This document shows, piece after piece, positions 16,401-24,153 of a stretch of 31,970 nt of DNA; positions within the stretch are counted from its first letter, which is position 1; the number at the start of each line of letters is the position of its first letter. Below the pieces are notes generated by a model. It did no database searches, was not told where the DNA came from, and saw only the letters and a list, made by a program, of their open reading frames with translations. A program made the position numbers and the translations under genes. Source of the DNA: Pseudomonadota bacterium (GTDB lineage Bacteria; Pseudomonadota; Gammaproteobacteria; Steroidobacterales; Steroidobacteraceae); NCBI GenBank assembly GCA_021820785.1, contig JAKADE010000003.1, positions 1 to 31,970 of the forward strand. The letters run 5' to 3'.

Positions 16401-17446
16401 CGCCCCCACCGCTGCAGCATCGAGGCCGCACTCGCACCGCTGCGCAGTGCGAGCATCGAGCCGGCCGCCCCCAGCACCAGAACCAATGCGAACCAGCCGG
16501 TCACGATGAGTCCAGCGAGGCGCAGATCGGAGGCTGCTCGCGTCACTGCGGCAATCGCCAGGAGCAGCGCGGCAGCGAGCACCTGCGCACCGAGTACGCG
16601 ATGCGTCAGTGCCCAGGTGAAGCGCGCCGGACCCGGTGCGGTGGGCGCAAGCCAGCGAGCGGCACTGAAGGCCGTGCGCAGCATCGCCCGCGTGAGATTG
16701 ACCAGGTGCAGCACAATCAGCCAGGCGGCTGCGGCGGCGAGCACCGTGCCACCCGACACACCCATCGGCACCGCGAGCAACAGCAGGATCAGACTGCGGG
16801 CGCGGACCGCCGGGCGATCGCGAAACCGTGCTTCCGCGATCGGCCAGGCCCCCAGCGGCAACAGCGTCGGGCGGCTCCGGGCGCCGCGTGCGGGACGCGC
16901 CGTGGCGTAATGCGAGCGCGGCTGCCGGTATGCACGACGCCCGCCACGCCCCGCCGGGCGCGCGCTGGCGATCGTGAACGCGGCGCCGAGCCCTGTGCCC
17001 AGGGCGCTTCCTGCGGCGATGCTGCCAATCAACCGCATTGCGATCCATGCAGGCCAACGGCCCGCAAGCGACAGGACGGCGAGCAGCACCGCGGCGATCA
17101 ACAGCACGGTGAGCGGCCCGCCGCTCGCGCGCATCGCGATCGGCAGGTTGCGGGGCAAGGCCGCGAGCCAGTCGCGGTGACGATTGTTCGTGAGGCGCCC
17201 GCCGCGGCGCAGCGTGAGAATGGCTGCGAGCATCGCGCTCAGCGTCACCACCAACCGGGGTGAGAGCGCCGAGAGGGCCAAGAGGTATTCGACGACGCGG
17301 ATACGACCCAACAGACCGAGCGCGAGAAACGCCACGGTAAACGCAGCGGCAGCACGCGGCCAGCGGCGCCAGAGATTGCGACACTGCAGCCATGCGACCG
17401 TAACTGAAGGTCGGCGGGTGGCTCGAAGCGCCGGGCGATCGTCCAT
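16397..17446 (-). CDS. putative ABC transporter permease, unrecognised family
   Basis: From the ATG at 17446 the protein is 349 residues. A GTG 10 codons upstream is possible, but the ATG has a good ribosome site (AAGGGGAAGG, ending 5 bases before it). About six hydrophobic segments are separated by Arg-rich loops, with an unusually basic loop near the middle (GRGGRRAYRQPRSHY and RPARGARSRP). I cannot assign it to a named permease family by motif. Its role is inferred from the 4-base overlap with the ATP-binding protein gene, implying an exporter or a membrane-lipid/heme-type ABC-2 system. No substrate-binding protein gene is present, which also favours export. Confidence 0.7.
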   Translation of the reverse strand: MDDRPALRATRRPSVTVAWLQCRNLWRRWPRAAAAFTVAFLALGLLGRIRVVEYLLALSALSPRLVVTLSAMLAAILTLRRGGRLTNNRHRDWLAALPRNLPIAMRASGGPLTVLLIAAVLLAVLSLAGRWPAWIAMRLIGSIAAGSALGTGLGAAFTIASARPAGRGGRRAYRQPRSHYATARPARGARSRPTLLPLGAWPIAEARFRDRPAVRARSLILLLLAVPMGVSGGTVLAAAAAWLIVLHLVNLTRAMLRTAFSAARWLAPTAPGPARFTWALTHRVLGAQVLAAALLLAIAAVTRAASDLRLAGLIVTGWFALVLVLGAAGSMLALRSGASAASMLQRWGR

Positions 17447-17491
17447 CGGCACCTTCCCCTTGGGTGAACTGGGCACAGGATACGCTGCGCG

Positions 17492-18370
17492 CTACGGGTG
17501 CTGCCGCCGCGCCACTTCGATGATGGCACTCTCGTTGATACCGGCGGGCATGGATTCGGCCAGTTGTCCGAACCAGCGCTCGGCGAGCGCGCCGAACGGG
17601 GCGCCGGCGCCGAGCTTGTGCGCCAGTGCCAGCGCGTACTCGACGTCCTTCAGGCGAAGTTGCGGCGTGAAGTGCACCGGCTCGGCGTGTTGATTCTCGG
17701 CCATCCGGCGCGTGTTGCGGATCACCTGCGGGCTGGCAGCCTGCCCGCTGCCGAGCGCCTGGGCGAGCTGCATCGGGTCGAGGCCCGCGCGCTCCCCGAA
17801 CGCCATCGCCTCGGCGGCCGCGGCAATCTGAACCGCGCCGAGCAAATTCACCAGCAGTTTGTAGGCCGTACCGGCGCCGACCGGCCCGAAATGGATGATC
17901 GAGCGGGCCAGCGCATCGAACAGCGGCCGCGCTGCCTCGAGGTCGGCATGGCGCGCGCCCACGAGGAGCGTCAGCGCACCGGCGGCCGCCTGCTCGGGCA
18001 GACCCGTCACCGGGGCATCGAGATAGCGCACATCGACCGCAGCGGCCCGCGAGCTCAACTCCAGCACCCAATCGTGCGAGAGCGTCGAGCACTCGATGAG
18101 CATCGCACCGCTCGACAGTGCTTCGAGTGCGCCGTCAGCCCCGAGCCAGAGCGCGCGCGAGGCCGCATCATCGGCCACCATCGAGAAAGCGGCGTGCACA
18201 CCGGTGCAAGCCTCGCGAGGCGCCGCGCAGCGGCGCGCCCCCGCCGCGACCAGCGCATCGGCACGCGAGGCCGTGCGATTGAACACCCGCAGCTCGACCC
18301 CGGCGCTGCGCAGCCGGTCCGCCATGCCGAAGCCCATGCGGCCCAGCCCCAGGAACGCCACCGTCACCAT
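17492..18370 (-). CDS. 3-hydroxyisobutyrate dehydrogenase-family NAD(P)-dependent reductase
   Basis: The 292-residue protein is a beta-hydroxyacid dehydrogenase. The N-terminal Rossmann motif is GLGRMG at 8-13. The substrate-binding segment is DAPVTGLPEQAAAGALTLLVG (starting at 118; first 20 residues or fewer suffice to place it), and the catalytic lysine is probably Lys171 in GAGTAYKLLVNLL. Family members oxidise 3-hydroxyisobutyrate or reduce glyoxylate, tartronate semialdehyde or succinic semialdehyde; the specificity here is not clear. A ribosome site, GGTGAAGGG, lies just before the ATG. It is 43 bases downstream of the photolyase stop on the same strand and 45 bases before the permease start, so photolyase, reductase and transporter may be cotranscribed. 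Confidence 0.9.
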   Translation of the reverse strand: MVTVAFLGLGRMGFGMADRLRSAGVELRVFNRTASRADALVAAGARRCAAPREACTGVHAAFSMVADDAASRALWLGADGALEALSSGAMLIECSTLSHDWVLELSSRAAAVDVRYLDAPVTGLPEQAAAGALTLLVGARHADLEAARPLFDALARSIIHFGPVGAGTAYKLLVNLLGAVQIAAAAEAMAFGERAGLDPMQLAQALGSGQAASPQVIRNTRRMAENQHAEPVHFTPQLRLKDVEYALALAHKLGAGAPFGALAERWFGQLAESMPAGINESAIIEVARRQHP

Positions 18371-18413
18371 GTGCCCTTCACCTCACCGCGCCGCATACCC
18401 GCGCCCGTCCCGT

Positions 18414-19898
18414 TCAGCTGCGCTGCCGGAGCGCTTCGAACCGGGCGAGCGCGCGCTTGCGTGCCTCGTCGTGCTCGACGATCGGCCGCGGGTAGGTCTC
18501 TCCGAGCCGCACGCCGGCCTGTGCCAGCTCTAGCGGCCTGGCATTCCAGGGCGCGTGGATCGATGGGGCCGGCAGTGCACGCAGTTCGGGCAGCCAGCGG
18601 CGCAGGTATTCGCCGTCGGGATCGAAGCGCTCGCTCTGCGCAACGGGGTTGAAGATGCGGAAGTACGGCGCGGCATCCACACCGCATCCGCTGACCCACT
18701 GCCAGTTGAGCGCATTGCTGGCGCGGTCTGCATCGAGAAGCGTGTCCCAGAACCACGCCTCGCCGCGTTGCCAGGGCACGAGCAGATCTTTCACCAGGAA
18801 GGAGCCGACGATCATGCGCACGCGATTGTGCATCCAGCCGGTGTGCCACAGCTGACGCATGCCGGCATCGACGATGGGATAGCCGGTGCGCCCTCGGCAC
18901 CAGGCATCGAACCCCGCAGCATCCTCGCGCCAGCCGAATGCCTCGAACTCCTGGCGCAGCGGACGCTGCGGCAGGCTCGGGAAATGATGCAGGGTATAGC
19001 GCGCGAACTCCCGCCAGCCGAGTTCGCGCAGAAAGCCGTTGCCCACCAGTTCGGCCCGTCCGCCACCCGGAGCGTTCAGCAGCGCATGCCAGATGTACCG
19101 GGCGCTGATCTCCCCGAAACACAGATGCGGCGACAACCGCGAGGTCCCCTCGACCGAGGGCACGTCGCGGGCAGTGCGGTAGCCCTCGAACTGCCGGCCC
19201 AGGAACTCGCGCAGCCGCAGACGCGCCCCCTTCTCCCCCGGAGTCCACAGCGGCGCAAAACCACTGTCCCACCCCAAACCCGGCAGCAGACCCCAGTCCT
19301 CGAGTCGCTCGCTGCGCGGAGCGCTCGCGCTGCCGGTGAGCGTGCGCGGCACCGGCAGCGGCGGCGCCACCTCGAGCGCGCTCAAGCGGTTCCAGAACGC
19401 GGTGAACACCTTGAACGGGCCGCCGCCGCCGGTCCGCAACGCACCCGGCTCGGCGAGCATCGCTCCGGGCAACGACTCGAGCGCCGCGCCGCATCGGCGC
19501 AGCGGTCCGGTCAGCGTCTCATCGAGTGCATCGAGGAGCGGATCATAGGTGCGATTGCAGAACACGCGTGTCGCACCGGTCTCGGCAATCACCTCGCGCA
19601 GGACCCCTTCGCTCGAGCCGCGGCGCAGGCACAGCGTCAATCCGTGGGGGGCGTCCCGGGAGAGCGTTCGCAGCGCCGCATCCAGCGCCGTGAGGCTGTG
19701 ATGCAGCCACCAGCGTGCGGCGCCACCGAGCGGACGGCCCCCAGGGAGAGTCTCATCCAGAATATACAGCGCGATCAGAGGGCCGCCCGCGGCGCGCGCC
19801 GCAGCCAGCGCGGGATGGTCGCCGAGGCGCAAATCATTGCGGAACCAGACGATGACGGGAGGCGCTGGCGGGTCGGCGGCGCGACGCTGCTCGGACAT
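18414..19898 (-). CDS. phrB: class I CPD deoxyribodipyrimidine photolyase
   Basis: This 494-residue enzyme uses blue light and FADH- to split cyclobutane pyrimidine dimers. The N-terminal antenna domain opens VIVWFRNDLRLGDHPAL. The C-terminal FAD domain has EGTSRLSPHLCFGEIS, FLRELGWREFARY, RTGYPIVDAGMRQLWHTGWM, NRVRMIVGSFLVKDLL and NALNWQWVSGCGVDAAPYFR, all hallmarks of class I photolyases. The frame is open far upstream but residues before MSEQRR match nothing; the ATG at 19898 with GAGG 10 bases before it fits the family's length. It is divergent from the P-type ATPase. In several bacteria photolyase genes share an ECF-sigma/ChrR regulon with CFA-like lipid genes such as those in region 1. 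Confidence 0.95.
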   Translation of the reverse strand: MSEQRRAADPPAPPVIVWFRNDLRLGDHPALAAARAAGGPLIALYILDETLPGGRPLGGAARWWLHHSLTALDAALRTLSRDAPHGLTLCLRRGSSEGVLREVIAETGATRVFCNRTYDPLLDALDETLTGPLRRCGAALESLPGAMLAEPGALRTGGGGPFKVFTAFWNRLSALEVAPPLPVPRTLTGSASAPRSERLEDWGLLPGLGWDSGFAPLWTPGEKGARLRLREFLGRQFEGYRTARDVPSVEGTSRLSPHLCFGEISARYIWHALLNAPGGGRAELVGNGFLRELGWREFARYTLHHFPSLPQRPLRQEFEAFGWREDAAGFDAWCRGRTGYPIVDAGMRQLWHTGWMHNRVRMIVGSFLVKDLLVPWQRGEAWFWDTLLDADRASNALNWQWVSGCGVDAAPYFRIFNPVAQSERFDPDGEYLRRWLPELRALPAPSIHAPWNARPLELAQAGVRLGETYPRPIVEHDEARKRALARFEALRQRS

Positions 19899-20064
19899 GG
19901 ATGGACCTCGAGAATTGCCCGGCCGGATCGGCCCGGGGCCGGCGGCACTGGGCAGCCAGTGTGCAATGACGGCTGGCGGGCTGTCGAGTGACGCCCTGCG
20001 CGGCCCCCCGCATCCGCCCGATGGCATCTCGGCTACACTTGCCGCGTCGATCAGCGAGCGAATC

Positions 20065-22449
20065 GTGTCGAAACCCACGCCTGTCGAACCGGCGCACTCC
20101 CCCAAGCCACACGGGCCACCCCCTGGGGCTCCCCGAGGCGCAGCCGACGGTCTGAGCAGTTCGGAGGCGCAGCACCGCCTGGCGCAGTACGGTCCGAATG
20201 CCATGAGCGAGCAGGACACCGCACCCTGGCGGCGGCTTCTCGCCAAGTTCTGGGCCCCCGTACCGTGGATGCTCGAGGCGGCGGTCGTACTGCAGCTGGC
20301 ACTCGGCAAATACGTCGAGGCACTCGTGATCGGGGTGCTCGTACTGTTCAACGCCGTGCTGGGATTCGTGCAGGAGGCGCGGGCGCGCGCGACGCTGCAG
20401 GCGCTTAAGTCCCGTCTCGCGCTGATGGCCTCGGTACGCCGCGACGGCGTCTGGAAGACCGTTCCGGCCGCCGAATTGGTGCCGGGCGACGTGGTCAAGC
20501 TGTCCCTGGGCGGCATCGTGCCGGCCGATGTGCAATTGCTCGACGGCGAGGTGCTGCTCGATCAATCAACGCTCACCGGTGAGTCGCTGCCGGTGGAAGG
20601 CACCCCGGGCCGGAGCACCTACGCCGGTGCACTGGTGCGCCGCGGAGAGGCGCTCGCCCTGGTGAGCGCCACGGGGACCCGCACGCGATTCGGTCGCACC
20701 GCCGAATTGGTGCGCACTGCACATGGCGTGAGCACACAGCAAACCACGGTACTGCGCGTGGTGCGCAACCTGGCCATCTTCAACGGCGCAGTCGTCCTCG
20801 CTCAGGTGGCCTATGCTGCGGTGCTGGGCCTGCCGACCCACGAAGTCATTTCGCTGACACTCACGGCAATCCTCGCGGCCATACCGGTCGCCCTGCCCGC
20901 CACGTTCACACTGGCCAGCGCACTCGGTGCGCGTGCACTCGCCGCGCGCGGCGTACTGCCCACCCGCCTGTCCTCCGTGGAGGATGCGGCCACGCTCGAC
21001 GTGCTGTGTTCCGACAAGACCGGCACGATCACCCAGAATGCGCTGGCGGTGACTGCCGTTCGGCCTGCGCAGGACTATGACGCGGCGCAGGTCCTGGCCC
21101 GCGCCGCGCTCGCCAGTTCCGAGGGCGGCGCGGACCCCGTCGACAGCGCCATCCGCGTCGCGGCCGCCACGCAGCCCGCGAAGGGCGACGCCCGACTCGT
21201 ATCCTTCGTTCCGTTCGACCCGACGCGCAAGCGCGCCGAAGCGACGGCCATCGACAGCGCCGGTCGCACGCTCCGAATCGTCAAAGGCGCCTTTGCAACG
21301 CTGCAGACGATCGCCGCCCCTGCGGCGCAAACCATCGCAGACGCCGAATCGCTCGCAGGCAAGGGCTACCGCGTGCTCGCCGTCGCCGAGGGCCCGGCGG
21401 ATGGTGCCCTGCGGGTCATCGGACTGATCGCCCTAAGTGATCCGCCTCGTACCGACGCCGCCGCACTCATCGGCGAGTTGCGCACCATGGGGGTAGAGAC
21501 CGTCATGATCACCGGTGATGCCCCGGTGACCGCGCAGGTGGTCGCGCGCGAGGTGGGCCTCGACGGTCCGCTCTGCCCGCCCGGACAGATCCCGGGGAGT
21601 ATTCGTCCGCACGACTACGCAGTGTTCGCCGGCGTATTTCCCGAGGACAAATTCCACATCGTGCGCGCGCTGCAGGCGAGCGGGCACACGGTGGGCATGT
21701 TCGGCGACGGAGCGAACGACGCGCCCGCGCTGCGCCAGGCACAGATGGGCATCGCGGTCTCCAGCGCGACCGACGTGGCGAAGTCGGCCGCCGGAATCGT
21801 CCTGACCGAACCCGGCCTTGCCGGAACCGTCAGCGCGATCCGCGAAGGGCGCATCACCTTTCAGCGCATCCTCACCTACACGCTGCGCTCGCTGACGCAG
21901 AAACTCTCCCAGATGCTGCTGCTCGTGGTCGGGCTGGTCATGACCGGACACGCGATCCTCACGCCCCGGCTGATGGCCCTGCTGATGATCACGGGCGACT
22001 TCCTCGCGATGTCGGCAACCACGGACCACGTGCGTCCCTCGCTGAAACCCAACACGTGGCACGTGAACAACATTACGCTGCTCGGCACCGCCCTGGCACT
22101 GTGCAACGTGGTGTTCTGCGCAACGGTGATCGCCGTCGGCCGCTACCGGCTCGGGCTTGGCCAGGCACAGCTGCAGACACTCGCCTGTGTGACGCTCTCG
22201 TTCACCAGCCAGGCGCTCTTTTACGTCGTGCGGGAGCGGCGCCGCCTCTGGAGCTCAGGACCGAGTGTCTGGATCGTGCTGTCTATGATCGCGGACATCC
22301 TGATCTTCTTCATCCTGGCGAGCCGCGGCCTGCTGATGCGAGCGATCTCACCGCTTCTGATCGTGGCCGTATTCTGCGCCTCGGTCCTGCTGGCCTTTGC
22401 GCTCGATGGCCTCAAGGCCGCGTTCGGGACGCGTCTGAAGATGCAATGA
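20065..22449 (+). CDS. P-type (IIIA) plasma-membrane H+-ATPase
   Basis: From GTG 20065 the protein is 794 residues. An N-terminal cation-ATPase domain (GLSSSEAQHRLAQYGPNA) leads into paired helices, the actuator loop with LTGESLPVEG, the phosphorylation motif CSDKTGTITQ (Asp317), and GDGANDAPAL in the hinge, then about six C-terminal helices. FVQEARARATLQALKSRLAL and IVPADVQLLDGE resemble fungal and plant proton pumps more than Ca2+ or heavy-metal ATPases. An acidic residue in the sixth helix (MITGDFLAMS) aligns with the proton-accepting Asp of plant AHA2. There is no long C-terminal autoinhibitory tail. The start is uncertain: an ATG at 19966 is also in frame, but its extra 33 residues look non-family, and a possible -10 (TACACT, 20034-20039) lies between the two. 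Confidence 0.9.
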   Translation: MSKPTPVEPAHSPKPHGPPPGAPRGAADGLSSSEAQHRLAQYGPNAMSEQDTAPWRRLLAKFWAPVPWMLEAAVVLQLALGKYVEALVIGVLVLFNAVLGFVQEARARATLQALKSRLALMASVRRDGVWKTVPAAELVPGDVVKLSLGGIVPADVQLLDGEVLLDQSTLTGESLPVEGTPGRSTYAGALVRRGEALALVSATGTRTRFGRTAELVRTAHGVSTQQTTVLRVVRNLAIFNGAVVLAQVAYAAVLGLPTHEVISLTLTAILAAIPVALPATFTLASALGARALAARGVLPTRLSSVEDAATLDVLCSDKTGTITQNALAVTAVRPAQDYDAAQVLARAALASSEGGADPVDSAIRVAAATQPAKGDARLVSFVPFDPTRKRAEATAIDSAGRTLRIVKGAFATLQTIAAPAAQTIADAESLAGKGYRVLAVAEGPADGALRVIGLIALSDPPRTDAAALIGELRTMGVETVMITGDAPVTAQVVAREVGLDGPLCPPGQIPGSIRPHDYAVFAGVFPEDKFHIVRALQASGHTVGMFGDGANDAPALRQAQMGIAVSSATDVAKSAAGIVLTEPGLAGTVSAIREGRITFQRILTYTLRSLTQKLSQMLLLVVGLVMTGHAILTPRLMALLMITGDFLAMSATTDHVRPSLKPNTWHVNNITLLGTALALCNVVFCATVIAVGRYRLGLGQAQLQTLACVTLSFTSQALFYVVRERRRLWSSGPSVWIVLSMIADILIFFILASRGLLMRAISPLLIVAVFCASVLLAFALDGLKAAFGTRLKMQ

Positions 22450-22515
22450 GCGCTCCCGGCCTTATCACTGACATCCTGTCGTGACGCTGCGCAAATGGCG
22501 TGAACCGGCATGGTC

Positions 22516-22533
22516 GCGAGCGTCCATGCTCGC
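22516..22533. terminator. weak hairpin between convergent genes
   Basis: GCGAGC (22516-22521) pairs with GCTCGC (22528-22533) around a 6-base loop, in the 119-base gap between the ends of the ATPase and the outer-membrane protein genes. The following TTC is too short for a classical T-tract. The position is what one expects for a shared terminator. Confidence 0.3.
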
Positions 22534-22568
22534 TTCAGTGCGCTGGCGAACCGCCACCGCCATGAGGG

Positions 22569-23405
22569 TTACAGCAGCAGCCCGAGCCCGACGCCGGTGT
22601 AGTTGGAGAATCCGCCGAGCTGTCCCTGCAGGCGTACGCCCTCCTCCAGGTCGACCTCGAAGTCCGGATTGACGAGATATTGCAGGCCGCCGTCGAAGTC
22701 CGATCCCCAGCCCAGTCCATACCCGGCATGCGACTGACCGTAGACCTCCCCATAGAACTGCAGCCGCGACGTCGCTGCCCAGGTCACGACCAGATCGGGA
22801 TTGAAGCTTTGAAAGCGTTGCCCGCCCGCCGCAGTGGGCTCGGTCTCGGAGGTCATCCCGACCATCAGGGACACCCCGAGTGGCCCATTGCCGTAACTGA
22901 CGATTCCATTGACCGCGCCACCCACTCCGTGACTGCCGAACGTACTGTCCCCCGAGGGCAGCGTGGCCAGCGCTTCGGCCGTCCACTGCCAGTGCTCGGT
23001 GTATCCGAGCGAGTGCTTGATGCCGATGGTGGTCGGACCGAAGCCATGGATGGTCTGGGCCGGTCCCTGAGCTCCGGCGTTCAGCGACTGGTATTGGTAA
23101 TTCGGCGGCAACCATACGAATTCCGAGTTGCCCGGCAGACCCCAGCGCAATTCGAGATTCGGCAGCGTGTCGATCTGTCCACCCGGGCTGCCATACACGT
23201 TTCCGGCGGTCGCGCCCGCCTCGATGACGGTCATGCCCTCCGGCACCACGCAGGTCGAATCGCCCACGGTCGGCCGGTCGAGCAGGCCGAGGAGCGCGGA
23301 GGAGCCGCTGCATGGCGGCGTCGGTGTACCCGCCTGTGCCACAGACCAGCAAGCCGGCGCCGCGGCGGCGATCGCCAACACCATCAAGCGCTTTGATTTG
23401 TTCAA
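22569..23405 (-). CDS. predicted outer-membrane beta-barrel protein (phenol MetA-like transporter family)
   Basis: From a TTG at 23405 the protein is 278 residues. The TTG is preceded by GGGAGG with 5-base spacing, better than the GTG four codons upstream, which lies in the ribosome site itself. A signal peptide of about 25 residues ends at SVAQA. The mature part alternates hydrophobic and polar residues in strands separated by Gly-rich turns, ending GGFSNYTGVGLGLLL, as expected of a beta-barrel with a C-terminal strand. I place it tentatively in the family named after the phenol-degradation MetA protein (PF13557). Function is not clear; a hydrophobic-substrate channel or a porin-like protein is possible. 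It stands alone with its own promoter. Confidence 0.75.
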   Translation of the reverse strand: MNKSKRLMVLAIAAAAPACWSVAQAGTPTPPCSGSSALLGLLDRPTVGDSTCVVPEGMTVIEAGATAGNVYGSPGGQIDTLPNLELRWGLPGNSEFVWLPPNYQYQSLNAGAQGPAQTIHGFGPTTIGIKHSLGYTEHWQWTAEALATLPSGDSTFGSHGVGGAVNGIVSYGNGPLGVSLMVGMTSETEPTAAGGQRFQSFNPDLVVTWAATSRLQFYGEVYGQSHAGYGLGWGSDFDGGLQYLVNPDFEVDLEEGVRLQGQLGGFSNYTGVGLGLLL

Positions 23406-23492
23406 TCGTCCTCCCACGGGGTTGGAGTTGTTGCGGGGACGGTTACGCGCGCGGAACCAAAGGGCACCGCAGCTGCGAGGCCGTGCGCGGGA

Positions 23493-23527
23493 AGACGGGC
23501 TACGGCGCAGTGAAGCGCCGCCCGTCT
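23493..23527 (-). promoter_or_regulatory. 5'-leader stem-loop of the outer-membrane protein gene
   Basis: AGACGGGC (23493-23500) pairs perfectly with GCCCGTCT (23520-23527), and GGCGC (23504-23508) with GCGCC (23515-23519). This makes a 13-bp stem with a 3-base bulge and a 6-base loop. It lies 88 bases upstream of the TTG start on the - strand, directly after the -10-like TACAAT, so it could form the extreme 5' end of the mRNA. No T-run follows on either strand. Confidence 0.5.
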
Positions 23528-23533
23528 CAGGCT

Positions 23534-23539
23534 ATTGTA
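23534..23539 (-). promoter_or_regulatory. putative -10 (TACAAT) for the outer-membrane protein gene
   Basis: TACAAT on the - strand matches the -10 consensus at five of six positions. A transcript would begin near 23527, at the foot of the 23493-23527 stem-loop. The -35 region (about 23557-23562) is poor, so activator help or a different sigma factor is possible. Confidence 0.4.
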
Positions 23540-23559
23540 GCGGCTCGCGGCGCAATCAT

Positions 23560-24050
23560 CATCCGCCACGAGCCGTTGCCGCATCCGATGCCGCGCTTTA
23601 CCACTGGCGCCCTTGGACTCGAAAAGTGATCACAAGTTGCACCGAAGCACACTCGTGCCGCCCAGCGCCGCAACGTCGCTCATGCCACGGCAGAGCACCT
23701 GCCGGTCCGCACACCCACAGCAGCATTCCGCGTCTTCGATTCGGCCCGCTGTGCTCGTCCCATCCACACTCCTGCGGCCGGTATCCCGCCGCCGGTCGCG
23801 TACTGAGGAGTCGGTTCGCATCACGACATGCATACGGCTCCGGCACGAGGCCGCGACCATCCGCACTCCCCTTCGACGTGCACGTCCTTGCAGAATGCAG
23901 TTCACAAAGAACCGCCCGAACCGGCCGCGCCTCCTGGCAGACACCGTGCCTACGCGATGCGTGCCGCGCCTTCGTCGGTTCGACGGGGGGGCGTCGACCG
24001 TTCAGGCATGCTGTCCCGCCCTCGCTCGAATTTCACCACCGGAAATGGGG
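23560..24050. other. non-coding gap of about 490 bases
   Basis: Between the outer-membrane protein promoter and the kinase promoter I see no supported gene. Several open frames of 80-150 codons cross it on both strands, but they are rich in Arg, Pro and Ser, carry no motif and overlap each other. They are typical chance frames in GC-rich DNA. It could be a decayed gene or hold a small RNA; nothing visible proves either. Confidence 0.5.
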
Positions 24051-24051
24051 C

Positions 24052-24057
24052 TATAAT
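24052..24057 (+). promoter_or_regulatory. perfect -10 (TATAAT) upstream of the hybrid kinase
   Basis: TATAAT matches the sigma-70 -10 consensus exactly, in a GC-rich context. The -35 at 17-base spacing (AATTTC) is weak. A transcript would start near 24064 and carry a roughly 90-base leader including the short frame at 24097. Confidence 0.55.
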
Positions 24058-24096
24058 CGAGCCCGGTTTGCCGGAAGCCGAAGGGAACTCCAGCCC

Positions 24097-24144
24097 ATGA
24101 CGCCGCACGTCACTTTCCCCGCCGCTTCGGCCCGCGAACCCTGA
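24097..24144 (+). CDS. possible 15-residue leader peptide ahead of the hybrid kinase
   Basis: ATG 24097 opens a 15-codon frame (MTPHVTFPAASAREP) ending in TGA at 24142-24144, 9 bases before the kinase ATG. AAGGGA at 24081-24086 could serve as its ribosome site. It is in the same frame as the kinase, so the TGA alone separates them. It may couple translation to the kinase, which has no visible ribosome site of its own, or be chance. Confidence 0.3.
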   Translation: MTPHVTFPAASAREP

Positions 24145-24153
24145 GCGCACGGC

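Noticed and set aside
15651..18092. 813-codon open frame on the - strand
   Set aside because: Only the last 249 codons encode a protein (ABC ATPase). The first part lies out of frame over the reductase and permease genes and has a shuffled Arg/Ala-rich composition.
23128..24144. 338-codon + frame crossing the outer-membrane protein gene and the gap
   Set aside because: It is antisense to the signal peptide and first third of the outer-membrane protein, and has no motif. Only its last 15 codons might be a leader peptide.
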